NCBI GenBank assembly: GCA_036250225.1 | Contig: JAPZLL010000057.1 | Location: 124,001 to 188,000, forward strand | Length of the DNA: 64,000 nt | Direction of reading: 5' to 3' | Source of the DNA: Cercophora sp. LCS_1 | Lineage: Eukaryota; Ascomycota; Sordariomycetes; Sordariales; Lasiosphaeriaceae | In this document: piece by piece, positions 1 to 10,008 of the stretch | Position numbering within the stretch: position 1 is the stretch's first letter | Layout: each line of letters starts with the position of its first letter | Notes under the pieces: generated by a model | Told to the model about the DNA's origin: nothing | The model's database searches: none | What the model saw: only the letters and a program-made list of their open reading frames with translations | Program-made: the position numbers and the translations under genes

Positions 1-462
1 GATGTCACGGAAGAAGTACCGGAAGTGCTGGATTTGGTTTTCACAAAGGGCATGATATCCCGTCTTCCCAATTTGTTGCTTCAACAGCTCGGAGAGTTCG
101 TCAAGACTTGTATCATCTACTCCATCTGGGAACACATCAAACTGGAACACGCCGCCGACTCATTTTCGGTCCACCCCGGGGTTTCCAATAAGCGGTGGTA
201 CACACAGGTCGTCCGGAACGCCACTCAGGGCAGGAAGCTCTGCCTCTCGGTTAGGGGATACATCGGATTAGTCCCGGAGACAGCCAAGGCTGGAGACCGC
301 ATCTGTCTTCTGTACGGCGCAAAGACGCCTTTTATCATTCGAGAGCGCTCGAGTAGCCAACCCTTTGATCAGCTAGTAGGCTGTGCATATATGCATGGGC
401 TGATGAATGGGGAAGCTCTGCTGTTGGATAGTTTCACGGAGACGGGATTTTGGCTTAGCTAG
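1..462 (+). CDS. HET-domain protein, C-terminal end (5' cut by window)
   Basis: The frame is open from base 1 and stops with TAG at 460-462, so the gene begins to the left of the window. Only about 153 residues are visible. They contain the two blocks typical of the end of fungal heterokaryon-incompatibility (HET, PF06985) proteins: RICLLYGAKTPFIIR, followed by LVGCAYMHGLMNGEALL. The HET domain itself is not in view. Such proteins trigger cell death after fusion of unlike hyphae. It is co-oriented with the NLR gene that starts about 900 bp downstream. The family call rests only on the tail motifs. Confidence 0.7.
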   Translation, partial: DVTEEVPEVLDLVFTKGMISRLPNLLLQQLGEFVKTCIIYSIWEHIKLEHAADSFSVHPGVSNKRWYTQVVRNATQGRKLCLSVRGYIGLVPETAKAGDRICLLYGAKTPFIIRERSSSQPFDQLVGCAYMHGLMNGEALLLDSFTETGFWLS

Positions 463-1354
463 GTAACGTCAGGTATAGCGCCTAGAGAACCCTGTGAGTG
501 CAACCAGTCGCAACCCAGGGAAGGTCTTGACTAGGCGCAAGAACCAGACCACCAAGCTTGTGTGCCACTTAAAACTAGAGGAACCGATCGGGGTGATCCG
601 TCGGGGTGAAGTCACTCTGAAACCCAACCCTAAGTATCCATTAGCTCTATTATTTTTTTCGAGGCAAAGAGCCTGAAACTCCCTCTCCACTTACCAGGGG
701 TCTGATTTCCACCAAGGCGTAAAGCCGACAACAAGACAGAAAACCTCGGAGTTATGGGCCAAGCGATCGAATTTGCCGATTCCGATAATCTCATTCACTC
801 GTCCTCGCCTTGCTCATCGTTTCGACAATCGAGAAAATCAGCTCCCGAAGAGGTTGTTGGAAATGCAGTTTCGATGGATGTGCACATCTTTCGGCAAATA
901 GGATATTGAAGTCCTGATTCCTTAAGATTTACCAACTGACTCGCACTCAAGCTGATGGACTGCTCAAGATATTCTTCATCGTCGAGTTTAAATTTTTTTG
1001 GTCCAGTTTTCGTCAAAAGGGGTGATTCGAATGACGTCGGAACAAGGCCAAAATTCTTTGAAATATTTATCCATGTCTTAATATGCCGCCCTTTAGCAAG
1101 TATGAGAGACGGGGTGTGCGAGGTTGGACTTCGAGAAGGAGATGTCCCAAACACTCACAGGAGATGGAAGTCGAGTTCGGTGTGAGATGGTTTGATCAGG
1201 CAGCAGCGGCAAGCTCGTTGCGGCTGAGCTGCACCCTCGACTCTCTGTGGCTGGTGGCTGCCTTTTACCCCTCAATTAGACTTTTTTTCTGCCCAAGTGC
1301 GCCGCGAGTTCAGCGCGACGAAACGAAAGGCGAAGGCCACATTCGACGAACTCA
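463..1354. other. Intergenic, no gene seen
   Basis: Stretch between the HET tail and the NLR start. Open frames here are short, lack recognisable motifs and overlap on both strands. A locally AT-richer patch lies near 980-1090. It presumably holds the HET terminator and the promoter of the NLR gene. Confidence 0.5.
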
Positions 1355-4300
1355 ATGGTCAGTGCTCAAGATTTACCATAAAAGACGATGACTAACTATC
1401 ACAAAATAGCCCCTTCGGCAGCTGTATCCGGACACCCATTTGGGTGATGACGCGGCGCCTTCCGCACCAGCGAAAGTGGAGTATGTCCAAGCAAATTCTG
1501 GGCTCTTCAGTTTGCGTTCACGCATCAATGGGAAAGCAGTTCTAAGATTGAGCTTCCAGCATATTTGCCGTCCACGGCTTGAACCCTCGCAGTAAGAAGG
1601 ATGCCGACCACGCCTGGGATACTTGGCGAACCCCAGCTGGACCTCGAGGCCGGCTATGGCTGCGCGATGACCTTCCACAGCACATTCCGAGTTCACGCAT
1701 CTTCCTCTACCAATACAACTCCACAGCAGTATACGGCAGAGATAGAACCACCTTCGTTGACAAGGCAAACGACTTGCTCGAGGCTATTCGCGCCGAGCGT
1801 GAGGAGGACGATGATGACGACATGGAAGGGGAAGTCACTGAGCCCAGACCGATTCTGTTCTTAGGACACAGTCTCGGCGGGCTGCTGATCAAGCAGGCGC
1901 TTGTTAATGCGCACAACAACCCGAAGTACGCACCCATCAAAAGCGCGACGAGAGGCATTGCCTTCTTCGCCACGCCCCACAACGGAGGGAACAGGATGCT
2001 GGTTGGAATAGGGGGCATCGCTGCAAGGATCGCCACCGATCTCGGTTTCCAAAAGGGCGACAACATTATCGAGATGTTGCGCGATGGGAGTCTTTTTTCA
2101 GATATGATGCAGGAGCTCTGGCGGCAGCAGCTTCTCACTTACAACATTGTGACTTTTTGGGGAGCTTTGGATGGTGTAAGTCCCCCCTACAGCCTGCCTA
2201 GCGAGGTACTATGTTCTCTATACGGGACGTTTGCATCCAACTGACAGTATGCCCGGCTGCTAGATTGTCCCTAGGGAGAGTGCTCGGCTCAATTTACCCG
2301 GAGATCGGGAGAACGTCGTTACACTGGCCGCGGACCATCGCAGCATCTGCAAGTTTGGGGAGACGGAGACCGACCAGGACAACTTCAAGCTAGTCCGAAC
2401 AAATCTGAAGGACTTGTATAAGAGCGCAATCCGGCCTCGTAAGTAGAATACCAAGGCAATGAGCTTCATTTTGCTTGCTGACTCCACCCGAGGTGATGGG
2501 AGCACCATTCTGAATTCCGTGCCTCAGTGGTTATTTGATCGCAGTGTTGGAGATGCCAGCAAGTCCGAGGCTGACTACCAGCACTGCCCAGCTGACCATG
2601 GCATCAACGCCGAATTCCTCCGTGGATTTACAAATACCAACCCGTTCCTTGCCTGGGCTGACCGAGCCCGGTCGTCAATCTGGTGCCAACTTGGGCCAGA
2701 CGCGCCCGCCGCTCATCAGACCATTGCAGCCTGTATCATGCGTCATGCATCGTCATCCAACATCAACCTACGATCCGGGCAGTGTTCTGGAAGGCAAGCT
2801 GTCAAAGTGCTCTACTACAAATGCAGCACCACCCAGACCGCGCCTGTCCCTAAAATCTACGCTGAAGGGCTCGAGGACCCAGAGATTGAGTCCAATTTCA
2901 GAGAGTCCTCAGATGAAGACGACAGTCAGTTTTTTGCCCCAGAGTTGATGCTCCGATCGTTCATTGCCCAGACTACCACCAACGAGTCTGCTCTTCTCCA
3001 AGAGTACAAGAGGGTGGCAGCTGCGAATCCCGGCCAAAAAGCATCCAGAACCCTTCTGCAAGTATTTATGTCGCTCGTCAGACGCTACAAAGGACGGGTA
3101 GTTTTAGTTGTCGACGATTTGCATCACGTTCAATCCCGAATTACTGAGCTCTTGGAGACACTGGCCGACCTCGCAAAGGACGGAGATAACAGCCCTTCGA
3201 ACTGCTCGGTGCTCCTGGGTGGAGATCCGGGTTCCGCTGGACTCTCGGACGCCTTGCGAGGTATTCCAGCTGTTGGCCCAACATCTGAGTACCAGGAATG
3301 CTGCAGCTCCCTCCTGGTCGAAAGCGGCCACACCCGTAGAGACGAGATCTTGGCGCCTGTTCAGGGAACCAACCAGTGGATTTGGGATCACCCGCGGTTC
3401 ACATCCTGGGCGGGGGACGCTCGAGGCGCCCTCGCAATAGTTGGCAAGCCTGGGAGCGGCAAGTCTGTTCTGGCGAAGCACATCATGGCAATGTTGCTGG
3501 CCCGGGTTGGTGGCCAACATGAATCGGCCCTAGGCTCCCACGGCAACGTTCTCTTGTCTGCCTGGTTTTACAGTGAGAGATCTGGAGAGCAGTTCATCCG
3601 CCACCAAAGCCTTCTACGGTCTTTCCTCCACGAGTTCCTCACGCGAGACGCCCAGCTCTTTGATCTCTGTAAGCCGGTATACCGAAAAGCACCGCCAGCG
3701 CCGCTTCGGACCTGGACAACAGACGAAATGCAGACCTTGCTCAAAGTGCTTGCCGGATCAGGCCGATCGTTTCTTATGGTGATCGACGCCGTGGACGAAG
3801 CTACAGACGATTCTATCCTCCGCCTGGTCGAGGACATGTCTCAGATTCCTGGGTCGCGAATGAAATTCATCGTCCTCACAAGACCTGTCAGGCTCTTGGA
3901 TCGGAAATTTTGGGACTCACGGAATATCACACTCCAGAGCGAAAACGAGAAGGACATCCGAAAGGTGGTGTTTCAGAGATGTGCCGCTCTGAGACGCCGT
4001 ATGCACGACACTGACAGCATGGATCTTGACAACGACTCCACCGAGTCCGATGCTGATGCGGACTGGGATGATGAAGCCCCGGCTTTACACAGCACGGCGA
4101 CTACTCTGGAGACCTTGGAGCTACAGAAGCTGTGTGACACCATAATCGAACGTGCGGACGGCGTGATGCTCTGGGTGATCCTGGTGTTTGACTCGTTGAG
4201 TCGGATGCTGGCCAGGGAAGGATTTCTGCTGCTCTCCGAGATACGAGAACGCGCGATGCAGATGCCTACTGGCCTCAATGACTTCTATTCTCGATTTGTC

Positions 4301-5935
4301 CAGGACCTCCAGACTCGGCTCGACGAAAACGGCCTGCTAAAGGTACGGCGTGTTCTTATGTGGATCAGCGCTGCAAGCGAAGTCAGGCCCTTCACCTTAG
4401 GGGAACTTTATGACGCGCTGGCAATACCACACGACCAAGACGCAACGCAGGTTCAGGACCTACATAACTCACCCTTCAGCCCGCTTGAGCGAAACCGAAT
4501 CCCGGCGAGTTCGTGGGCAGGACGGCGGCGCATCCTCCAGAACTTGTGCGGGCCATTTATCGACATCATCCGTGTAACGAACTCGGAGGGCGGTGAGGCG
4601 TCGGAGACCACAGCCGACAGCGCATCAACCATAGTTCAACTGGTTCATCAGACTGCTAAAGACTTCTTGACGCAATCGGCTGATGCTGGTAGCTTGCGGT
4701 TCGGAGCCAAAGAAGCCACCAGCATGGTGCGGACATCAGCTATCCGGTACGTGAAGTTGATGCTGCCAAGGGCGCGTTGTGCATATGCTCCAGTTCCCTT
4801 CGAGACGAGAACCGGCTGGGAAGACAACATGGATGTCGTCCTTTCCTATTTCGAACAACTGCGACTTATCCCCTTTTGCGCAGTACTTGCAACGCGCGAC
4901 GCCTTGGTGCTGTCCGAAATTCAAGGCGTGGCCGAGCTTGCGATACTCCACGGCTTCCTCATCTTCCCGGCCCCTCAAATCCCTCACGAAATCATGGGAA
5001 CCCAGTCAGACAACTTCGTTAGCACTGCCGTGGCAAAGTTCTTCCGCAAGGCGACTCTCAGGGGAATGGTTGGCGCTGCTCGGGTGATGCTGTCTTTATC
5101 ACGTCTCGTCAGCGACTGGTGGAATACCGACGGCCATACCGTTCGGTATACGACTCTTTTCATTGTCTTTGAAAGGGTTACCAGTCATCTGAGCAAGACA
5201 TCCGACCATGAATACGGGCTTCCATGGCAGGCTCTTGCTGACACCCCCGTACGCCAGGTGGTGTCCGAGGTTGTAAAATGGCGCGTGGACGGCAGCGAGT
5301 CGGGCGAGCAAGACCACCTCAACATTGCTATAAACCCAACCAATCTCAGCGAGAAAAGGCCACCCCCACGGCTGCAAGTGCACGCCCATGATTCGGACGG
5401 AGTTGTCACGGCAGTTGCTGAGCTGCTATGCTATGTCTGGCCACTTGCGACTGTCAAGATACAAGCCTCTAAGACACTGCCTTTGAGGGATTTCATTTAC
5501 GCGACCCTCCGAAGGGCTAGGATTTCAGTCAGCGTTGTACAGGTTGCTCTTTACTACATCGCAGTCTTGAAGATCAATACCCTCGATCGCATCGAAGTGG
5601 AGGAAGAGCTCTCCGATCTATACATCCTCCATGTCGATCTTCAAATTGTCCAGGACCCACGGAGGGTGTTTCTTGCTGCTCTCGTGGTGGCCTTAAAATA
5701 TCTCCAGGATCGCAACTATTCAATGCGGGCGTGGAGCAAAATATCAGGTCTTTCCTGCAGTGAAATATCCGCATGCGAACATGCTCTTCTAAGGGGCATT
5801 GGTTGGAATGTCCACGTGCCGGTCGAGCGATATCACTGGTGGACCAAAGTTTCAGGAGCATGTTCTTCTGGGACTTGGACGGAAGATATGCTTAGCTTGC
5901 CTCGCTCCGAGACTTTGACAGAAGAAAGGGGGTGA
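1355..5935 (+). CDS. NLR/STAND protein: SesB-like alpha/beta-hydrolase + NACHT + C-terminal PCL-type cyclin
   Basis: Model: exons 1355-1357 (ATG only), 1410-1480, 1560-2175, 2264-2438, and a last exon ending at the TGA at 5933-5935. The acceptor of the last exon is uncertain; 2592 (1402 aa) and 2493 (1435 aa) both keep frame. Residue numbers follow the 1402-aa model. Residues about 25-285 are an alpha/beta-hydrolase: VDIFAVHGLNPRS, nucleophile GHSLGG (1864-1881), then Asp (GALDG, bases up to 2175) and His (LAADHRS) as the rest of a triad. This is the SesB-like effector head found on fungal NLRs. A degenerate NTPase-like block follows (2640-3130), then a good NACHT: Walker A GKPGSGKS at 3443-3466, Walker B LMVIDAVDEA near 3775-3800. 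No ankyrin, WD or TPR repeats follow. Instead residues about 1218-1380 (5380-5865) match PHO80/PCL cyclins: LPLRDFIYATLRRARIS, VVQVALYYIAVLK, then FLAALVVALKYLQDRNYS and RAWSKISGLSCSEI. The family role is signal-triggered oligomerisation and cell death; the cyclin role is inference. Confidence 0.85.
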
Positions 5936-6689
5936 CGACTGCGTTTCATGAGGTAGGAGGGCCGGACTTGGGAATTGTGCGAACTGGTGCTGACCAACTC
6001 TCACCCCTAGACCTGATTGACGCAAAGATAAAAAAACACACTCAAATACTTGAGCAGTCCTTTGTCCTCAACTTCGCCAACTGGGGATTTAGCAGGTAAC
6101 CGACCCAACCGAAGACCCACACCACATGACGCTCCATCGCAACCGTGACATCAAAACCCTGTCCCATCAAATCAGCCCCGTTAGATTTTGACCCGCCGGA
6201 TTGAGATGCGCTGCATATCGACACGGCGCTGGGAGTTGCCTGTTAATTTCTGTGCGGTTATCTCTGAGAACGGGTCAATACTTGGAGGGTACTTTGTGGG
6301 GTCCTGCGCACATAGGTCTTTTCGGTGTGGCCCTGACAGAATTCACCGACCTGTACCACCCCAACAGGCATCCAAGGCGGCCCCTGCAAGCATGGCTTAA
6401 CCAGACACCCAGTGAATTACCCTCAGCGCAAGCTGGCGAAACATGACACCTCGCATTCCAGGCAAGAAGACCCTCCGAACTGCATGGCTTCGCTCGGACT
6501 GCCGATTCCCGACAGCCCACCTCCGCAAATTCCCCAACCAATCTCAGGCCCATCCCACGACCGATCAGAAAGGCGGCACAGCACAGGAATTCCGAGAGTC
6601 CCGACACCCGAAGCATGCAGCCTCACAAAAAGCGCCAAGAAGTTCCCTGTTCAAGGCTTCGATCCTCACCAAGACAACAAAAATCGGCA
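5936..6689. other. Intergenic, no gene seen
   Basis: Between the NLR stop and the repeat upstream of the ICMT-like gene. Only short overlapping frames, no motifs. Confidence 0.5.
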
Positions 6690-6786
6690 CCGCCACCACC
6701 ACTACAACCGCAACAACAAGACACCACAATCACCACAATCACCATCACAATCACCACAATCACCATCACAACCACCGCAACCACGA
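6690..6786 (+). repeat. CAN-rich low-complexity tract with a 21-bp tandem duplication
   Basis: A C/A-rich run of CAC, CAA and CAT triplets lies just before the ATG at 6793. It contains a perfect 21-bp unit present twice, at 6728-6748 and 6749-6769. On the + strand the frame of the downstream gene is open through it (P/Q/S-rich), so it is either 5' leader or, less likely, an N-terminal extension starting at the ATG at 6412. Confidence 0.75.
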
Positions 6787-6792
6787 CCAAAA

Positions 6793-7506
6793 ATGCCCTC
6801 CCTCCCCCAACTCCTCCTAGCCCTAACCCTCCTCATCTCCTCCATCGGCTCCCACTACGCCTTCACGCCTCCCTCCCCCTCGTCGGAACCACCCCCATCA
6901 CCAACCGACATCCTAGGCCGAGCCTCGCGCCTCTCCCGTCCGTCCCTTCCACTTCCTCTCACGAGCCTCATCACCTTTCTCCTCTCCCTCCACCTAGCCC
7001 TCTTAGTCCTCACCCAACCGTCCCCGCCGCCCTCTCTCCTGCGCAACGCCCGCGCCAACCGCCTCAATCCATCCCTCCTAACCTGGACCCGCCACACCAC
7101 AATCCCCCTCCTCCTCAATATCTTCATCGGCGTCCCCCTCCGTCTCATATCCTACGGCACACTCGGTTCAAACTTTACGTTTACGCTTGCTCAACCAACC
7201 GAGCTCAAGACGGACGGGATATATAAATACGTGCAACACCCGAGTTATACCGGGTTGATGGCGTGTTTCCCTGTGCTGATGATGCTTTGGCGGGTGGACG
7301 GGGTTTTGGCCTCTTGGATTCCGGTTGGTTGGTATTCCAAGACCAGAAGGGTGTTGAATGGGCTGGGCCCGGTGTGGGTTGGGTGGATGGTTTTCTTGAT
7401 CGGGACGAGGGTTGTGCAAGAGGAACAAATGTTGAGGGAGAAGTTTGGGGCCGAGTGGGAAGTTTGGCATAGGGGGACGGCTAGGTTTGTGCCGTATGTG
7501 TTTTGA
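6793..7506 (+). CDS. Isoprenylcysteine carboxyl methyltransferase (ICMT)-like integral membrane protein
   Basis: Single exon, 237 aa from the ATG at 6793. Several hydrophobic segments are visible: residues about 3-18, 55-75, 98-115 and the C-terminal third. The C-terminal half carries the SAM-binding signature of the ICMT/phospholipid methyltransferase superfamily: ELKTDGIYKYVQHPSYTG, then EEQMLREKFGAEWEVW close to the end. These proteins sit in the ER membrane and methylate prenylated cysteines or related lipophilic acceptors. It is shorter and more divergent than Ste14, so it is probably one of the extra ICMT-like paralogs of filamentous fungi, with an unknown substrate. I chose this start because upstream sequence is a low-complexity tract and the first membrane segment follows the ATG at once. 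Confidence 0.8.
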   Translation: MPSLPQLLLALTLLISSIGSHYAFTPPSPSSEPPPSPTDILGRASRLSRPSLPLPLTSLITFLLSLHLALLVLTQPSPPPSLLRNARANRLNPSLLTWTRHTTIPLLLNIFIGVPLRLISYGTLGSNFTFTLAQPTELKTDGIYKYVQHPSYTGLMACFPVLMMLWRVDGVLASWIPVGWYSKTRRVLNGLGPVWVGWMVFLIGTRVVQEEQMLREKFGAEWEVWHRGTARFVPYVF

Positions 7507-8004
7507 ACTAGCTCTCGGGGGCGAAGGTGAGAACGTGAAGGTGGATTGGGCGAGGTGAGGATAGAACCAACAAGGCTAGTTTAAGGACAAGAGGAAAAGA
7601 AGAAGGGTGTCGAAATAATTCCGGAGGTGTCACCCAGTGTCTCAGCAACGAAACATGTCTAGCGAGGATGGGACTGCATGACGACTTGACAAGTTTGTCT
7701 GCCCCTACACCTGAGAGCAACAAGGATCCGCATCAAGACTTTGCGGCACGGTCAAATACAACGCGAAGAGAATGAAAACGAATGTCTTCTGGTATTATTA
7801 TCATCCAAAAAGGGGGTATATAAAGCAAATTATATATAGAGGTATCGTCATGTTGCAGGTATCGCAACCCAAACAGCCGAGTGGTATCCTTGTTTTGACA
7901 AAATTCAGAGTACATGTCGCACACAGACAGAAAACACTACCTCCGCAAGCAGCACACAATCGACGAGGTTGCACTGGGCAGTCCATGTCGTCAAACGTGC
8001 CCGC
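7507..8004. other. Convergent 3' region
   Basis: Shared 3' region of the ICMT-like gene (+) and the ammonium transporter (-). No coding signal. The AT-rich part around 7780-7850 would suit polyadenylation of both. Confidence 0.5.
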
Positions 8005-9608
8005 TTAAGCCGTCTTCTCAGCCGACTCGCCCTTGAGGCTGTGCGTGCTGCCCGGAGCAGTCACAGTCACAGCATCCTCAGGGTTGCGGCGGAGCTCGAC
8101 GTAGTCATAAGCGAACTCGCCGAGCTCAGCATCGTCGATACCAAGCTCCTCCTCCTCGGCAGACACGCGGAGAGACAGGCCGGGGACGAGGTTCAGGAGG
8201 AAGAGGATGACGCAGGTGAGGACGAACGAGTACGAGAAACCGGCAACGCTGTCAGCGAGCTGGTAGCCGAGCTGAACGTAGTTCTTGTTGACCCAGCCGC
8301 CGGGAATCTCGGACGAGCCGTCAAGGTGGGCAATGTAGTCACTGGAAACATGTCAGCAGACACTCTTGGAAAAGAGGGAGGGACAAGAACATACGCGGCA
8401 AAGAGACCGGTGAGCAGGTTGCCAACAATACCGCCGATACCGTGCTCAGCGAACACATCGAGGCCCTCATCAATGCCGAGGAGGAACTTAACCTTGGTGC
8501 CAAAGTTGCAAGCGATTCCACCGACAACACCAATGACAACGGCCGACCAGGGAGGAACAAAACCGGAGGCGGGAGTGATGGCAACGAGACCGGCAATGAC
8601 GCCGGAGCAGAAACCGACGGTGCTCCACTTCTTCTCAAGACGGTAATCGAGGAGCAACCAGGTCAGGCCACCGACGCAGGCAGCGATGTGGGTGACAACG
8701 CAGGCCATGACAGCGCGGGTGTTGGCGGCAAGGGCGGAACCTCCGTTGAAGCCGAACCAGCCAACCCAGAGGAAGACGGTTCCGAGCACAACGTGGGTGA
8801 CGTTGTGGGGGCGGTAGGGGAGGCCATTGACCTTGCTGTAGCCGGCGCGCTTTCCAAGCATCAGGGCGTAGGCAAGGGCGGCGGCACCAGAGCTGATGTG
8901 GACGGGAGTACCACCAGCGAAATCGAGACCGCCCATGATAAAGGACCAGCCGTTGGCGTTCCAGGTCCAGTAGGCAATGGGGTCGTAGACAATCGTGGCC
9001 CAGATGAAGATGAAGACGACGGCGGGGAGGATGCGAGCGCGGTCAGCGGCACCACCAATGGCGAGGGCCGGGCTAGAAACGCGTCTGTCAGTGCTTGAAT
9101 TTCGACATGGACGCGTCATGGACATACGTGATGGCAGCGAACATGCCCTGGTAGAGCATGAACAGAATGTCGGGGAGCTTGGAGCTGCCGACCGACGGCT
9201 GGCCGAGCACCTTCATGAGACCAAAGTTGGAGAGGTCACCAATGAAGGCGCTGCCGGTGTGGGAGAAGGTCAGGGAGTAGCCCCAAAAGAACCATTGGAA
9301 CCCTACCACCGCTATAGATAGCAGTGTGAGCAGGATCAGCGACAGCGCCGACTTGCGCCGGGCCAGACCGCTGTAGAAGAAGCCAACACCAGGCACCATG
9401 AGCAGCACGAGGGCCGAGCAGGTCATGATCCAGGCAAAGTCGCCATTCTGCGAGCAGGGAGTTAGCGCGCGACCACCCACACGCAGCCGTTGGCGATAGA
9501 GGGGCAGCTTACCGAGTAGTAGATGTTGAGGTCCTCGGTCAGCGAGTCGCCGCCAGAATTGGCTTCGCCGCTGATGCCCTCATACTCGACGGGGACGCCG
9601 GCTGACAT
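8005..9608 (-). CDS. Ammonium transporter (Mep/Amt family)
   Basis: Exons, reading right to left: 9513-9608, 9128-9447, 8395-9072, 8005-8341. They total 1431 nt and 476 aa, closing in frame with TAA at 8005-8007. The protein has the Mep/Amt hallmarks: MVPGVGFFYSGLARRKSAL near the N-terminus, DFAGGTPVHISSGAAAL with the first pore histidine, and FAEHGIGGIVGNLLTG with the second. About eleven membrane spans are expected. The C-terminal cytosolic tail contains an acidic stretch followed by YDYVELRR, as in fungal Mep proteins. It imports ammonium at the plasma membrane, and some members also signal for filamentous growth. Two GATAAG sites and a CCAAT box upstream suggest nitrogen control by an AreA/NIT2-type GATA factor. 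Confidence 0.95.
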
Positions 9609-9897
9609 GGTGAATATTACAGCACGAACTCGGTTCGGGACTGGTCACTGGGACTCGGGAGGGGCCTCGGGCTGTCGAAGCTTCGAAGCGCGCAAGGAAA
9701 GGACTGGTCGAACCCAAGGTTGCACAGAGAAAGAAAAAAGTCAAACTCTCGATCCGGGGGGGGGAACCTCGACGGTAAATAACCCGCGACGGGCCCCGTT
9801 GCATTGTCGCAGATGACTGACACCACCCTGCCCCGGACAACTTGTGCCGCGGCCTGCCTGCAAGCTCCAGCTTGGGACACGGGAATCTTGGCTGTGC

Positions 9898-10008
9898 GAT
9901 AAGAGACGTCGTTATTGTCGTCGACCGAGAACGCCCCCTTCCGTTCTGGGCAACCATGGATGCTGTCGGGCCCCGGCGGCGTGTGATTGGCTGGTGCCCA
10001 GAGATAAG
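9898..10008 (-). promoter_or_regulatory. Candidate nitrogen-control promoter elements (two GATAAG sites, CCAAT box)
   Basis: GATAAG occurs at 9898-9903 and 10003-10008, about 290 and 395 bp upstream of the transporter ATG. An inverted CCAAT box (ATTGG, 9986-9990) lies between them. Paired HGATAR sites within a few hundred bp are the usual layout of AreA/NIT2 targets, and ammonium transporter genes are classic targets. Binding is inferred from sequence only. Confidence 0.5.

Noticed and set aside
6615..7226. 203-codon + frame rich in Pro/Thr/Ile
   Set aside because: Shadow of the CAN repeat and of the ICMT-like gene in another frame.
8442..9098. 218-codon + frame antisense to the ammonium transporter
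   Set aside because: Gly/Asp/Ala-rich shadow of transporter codons.
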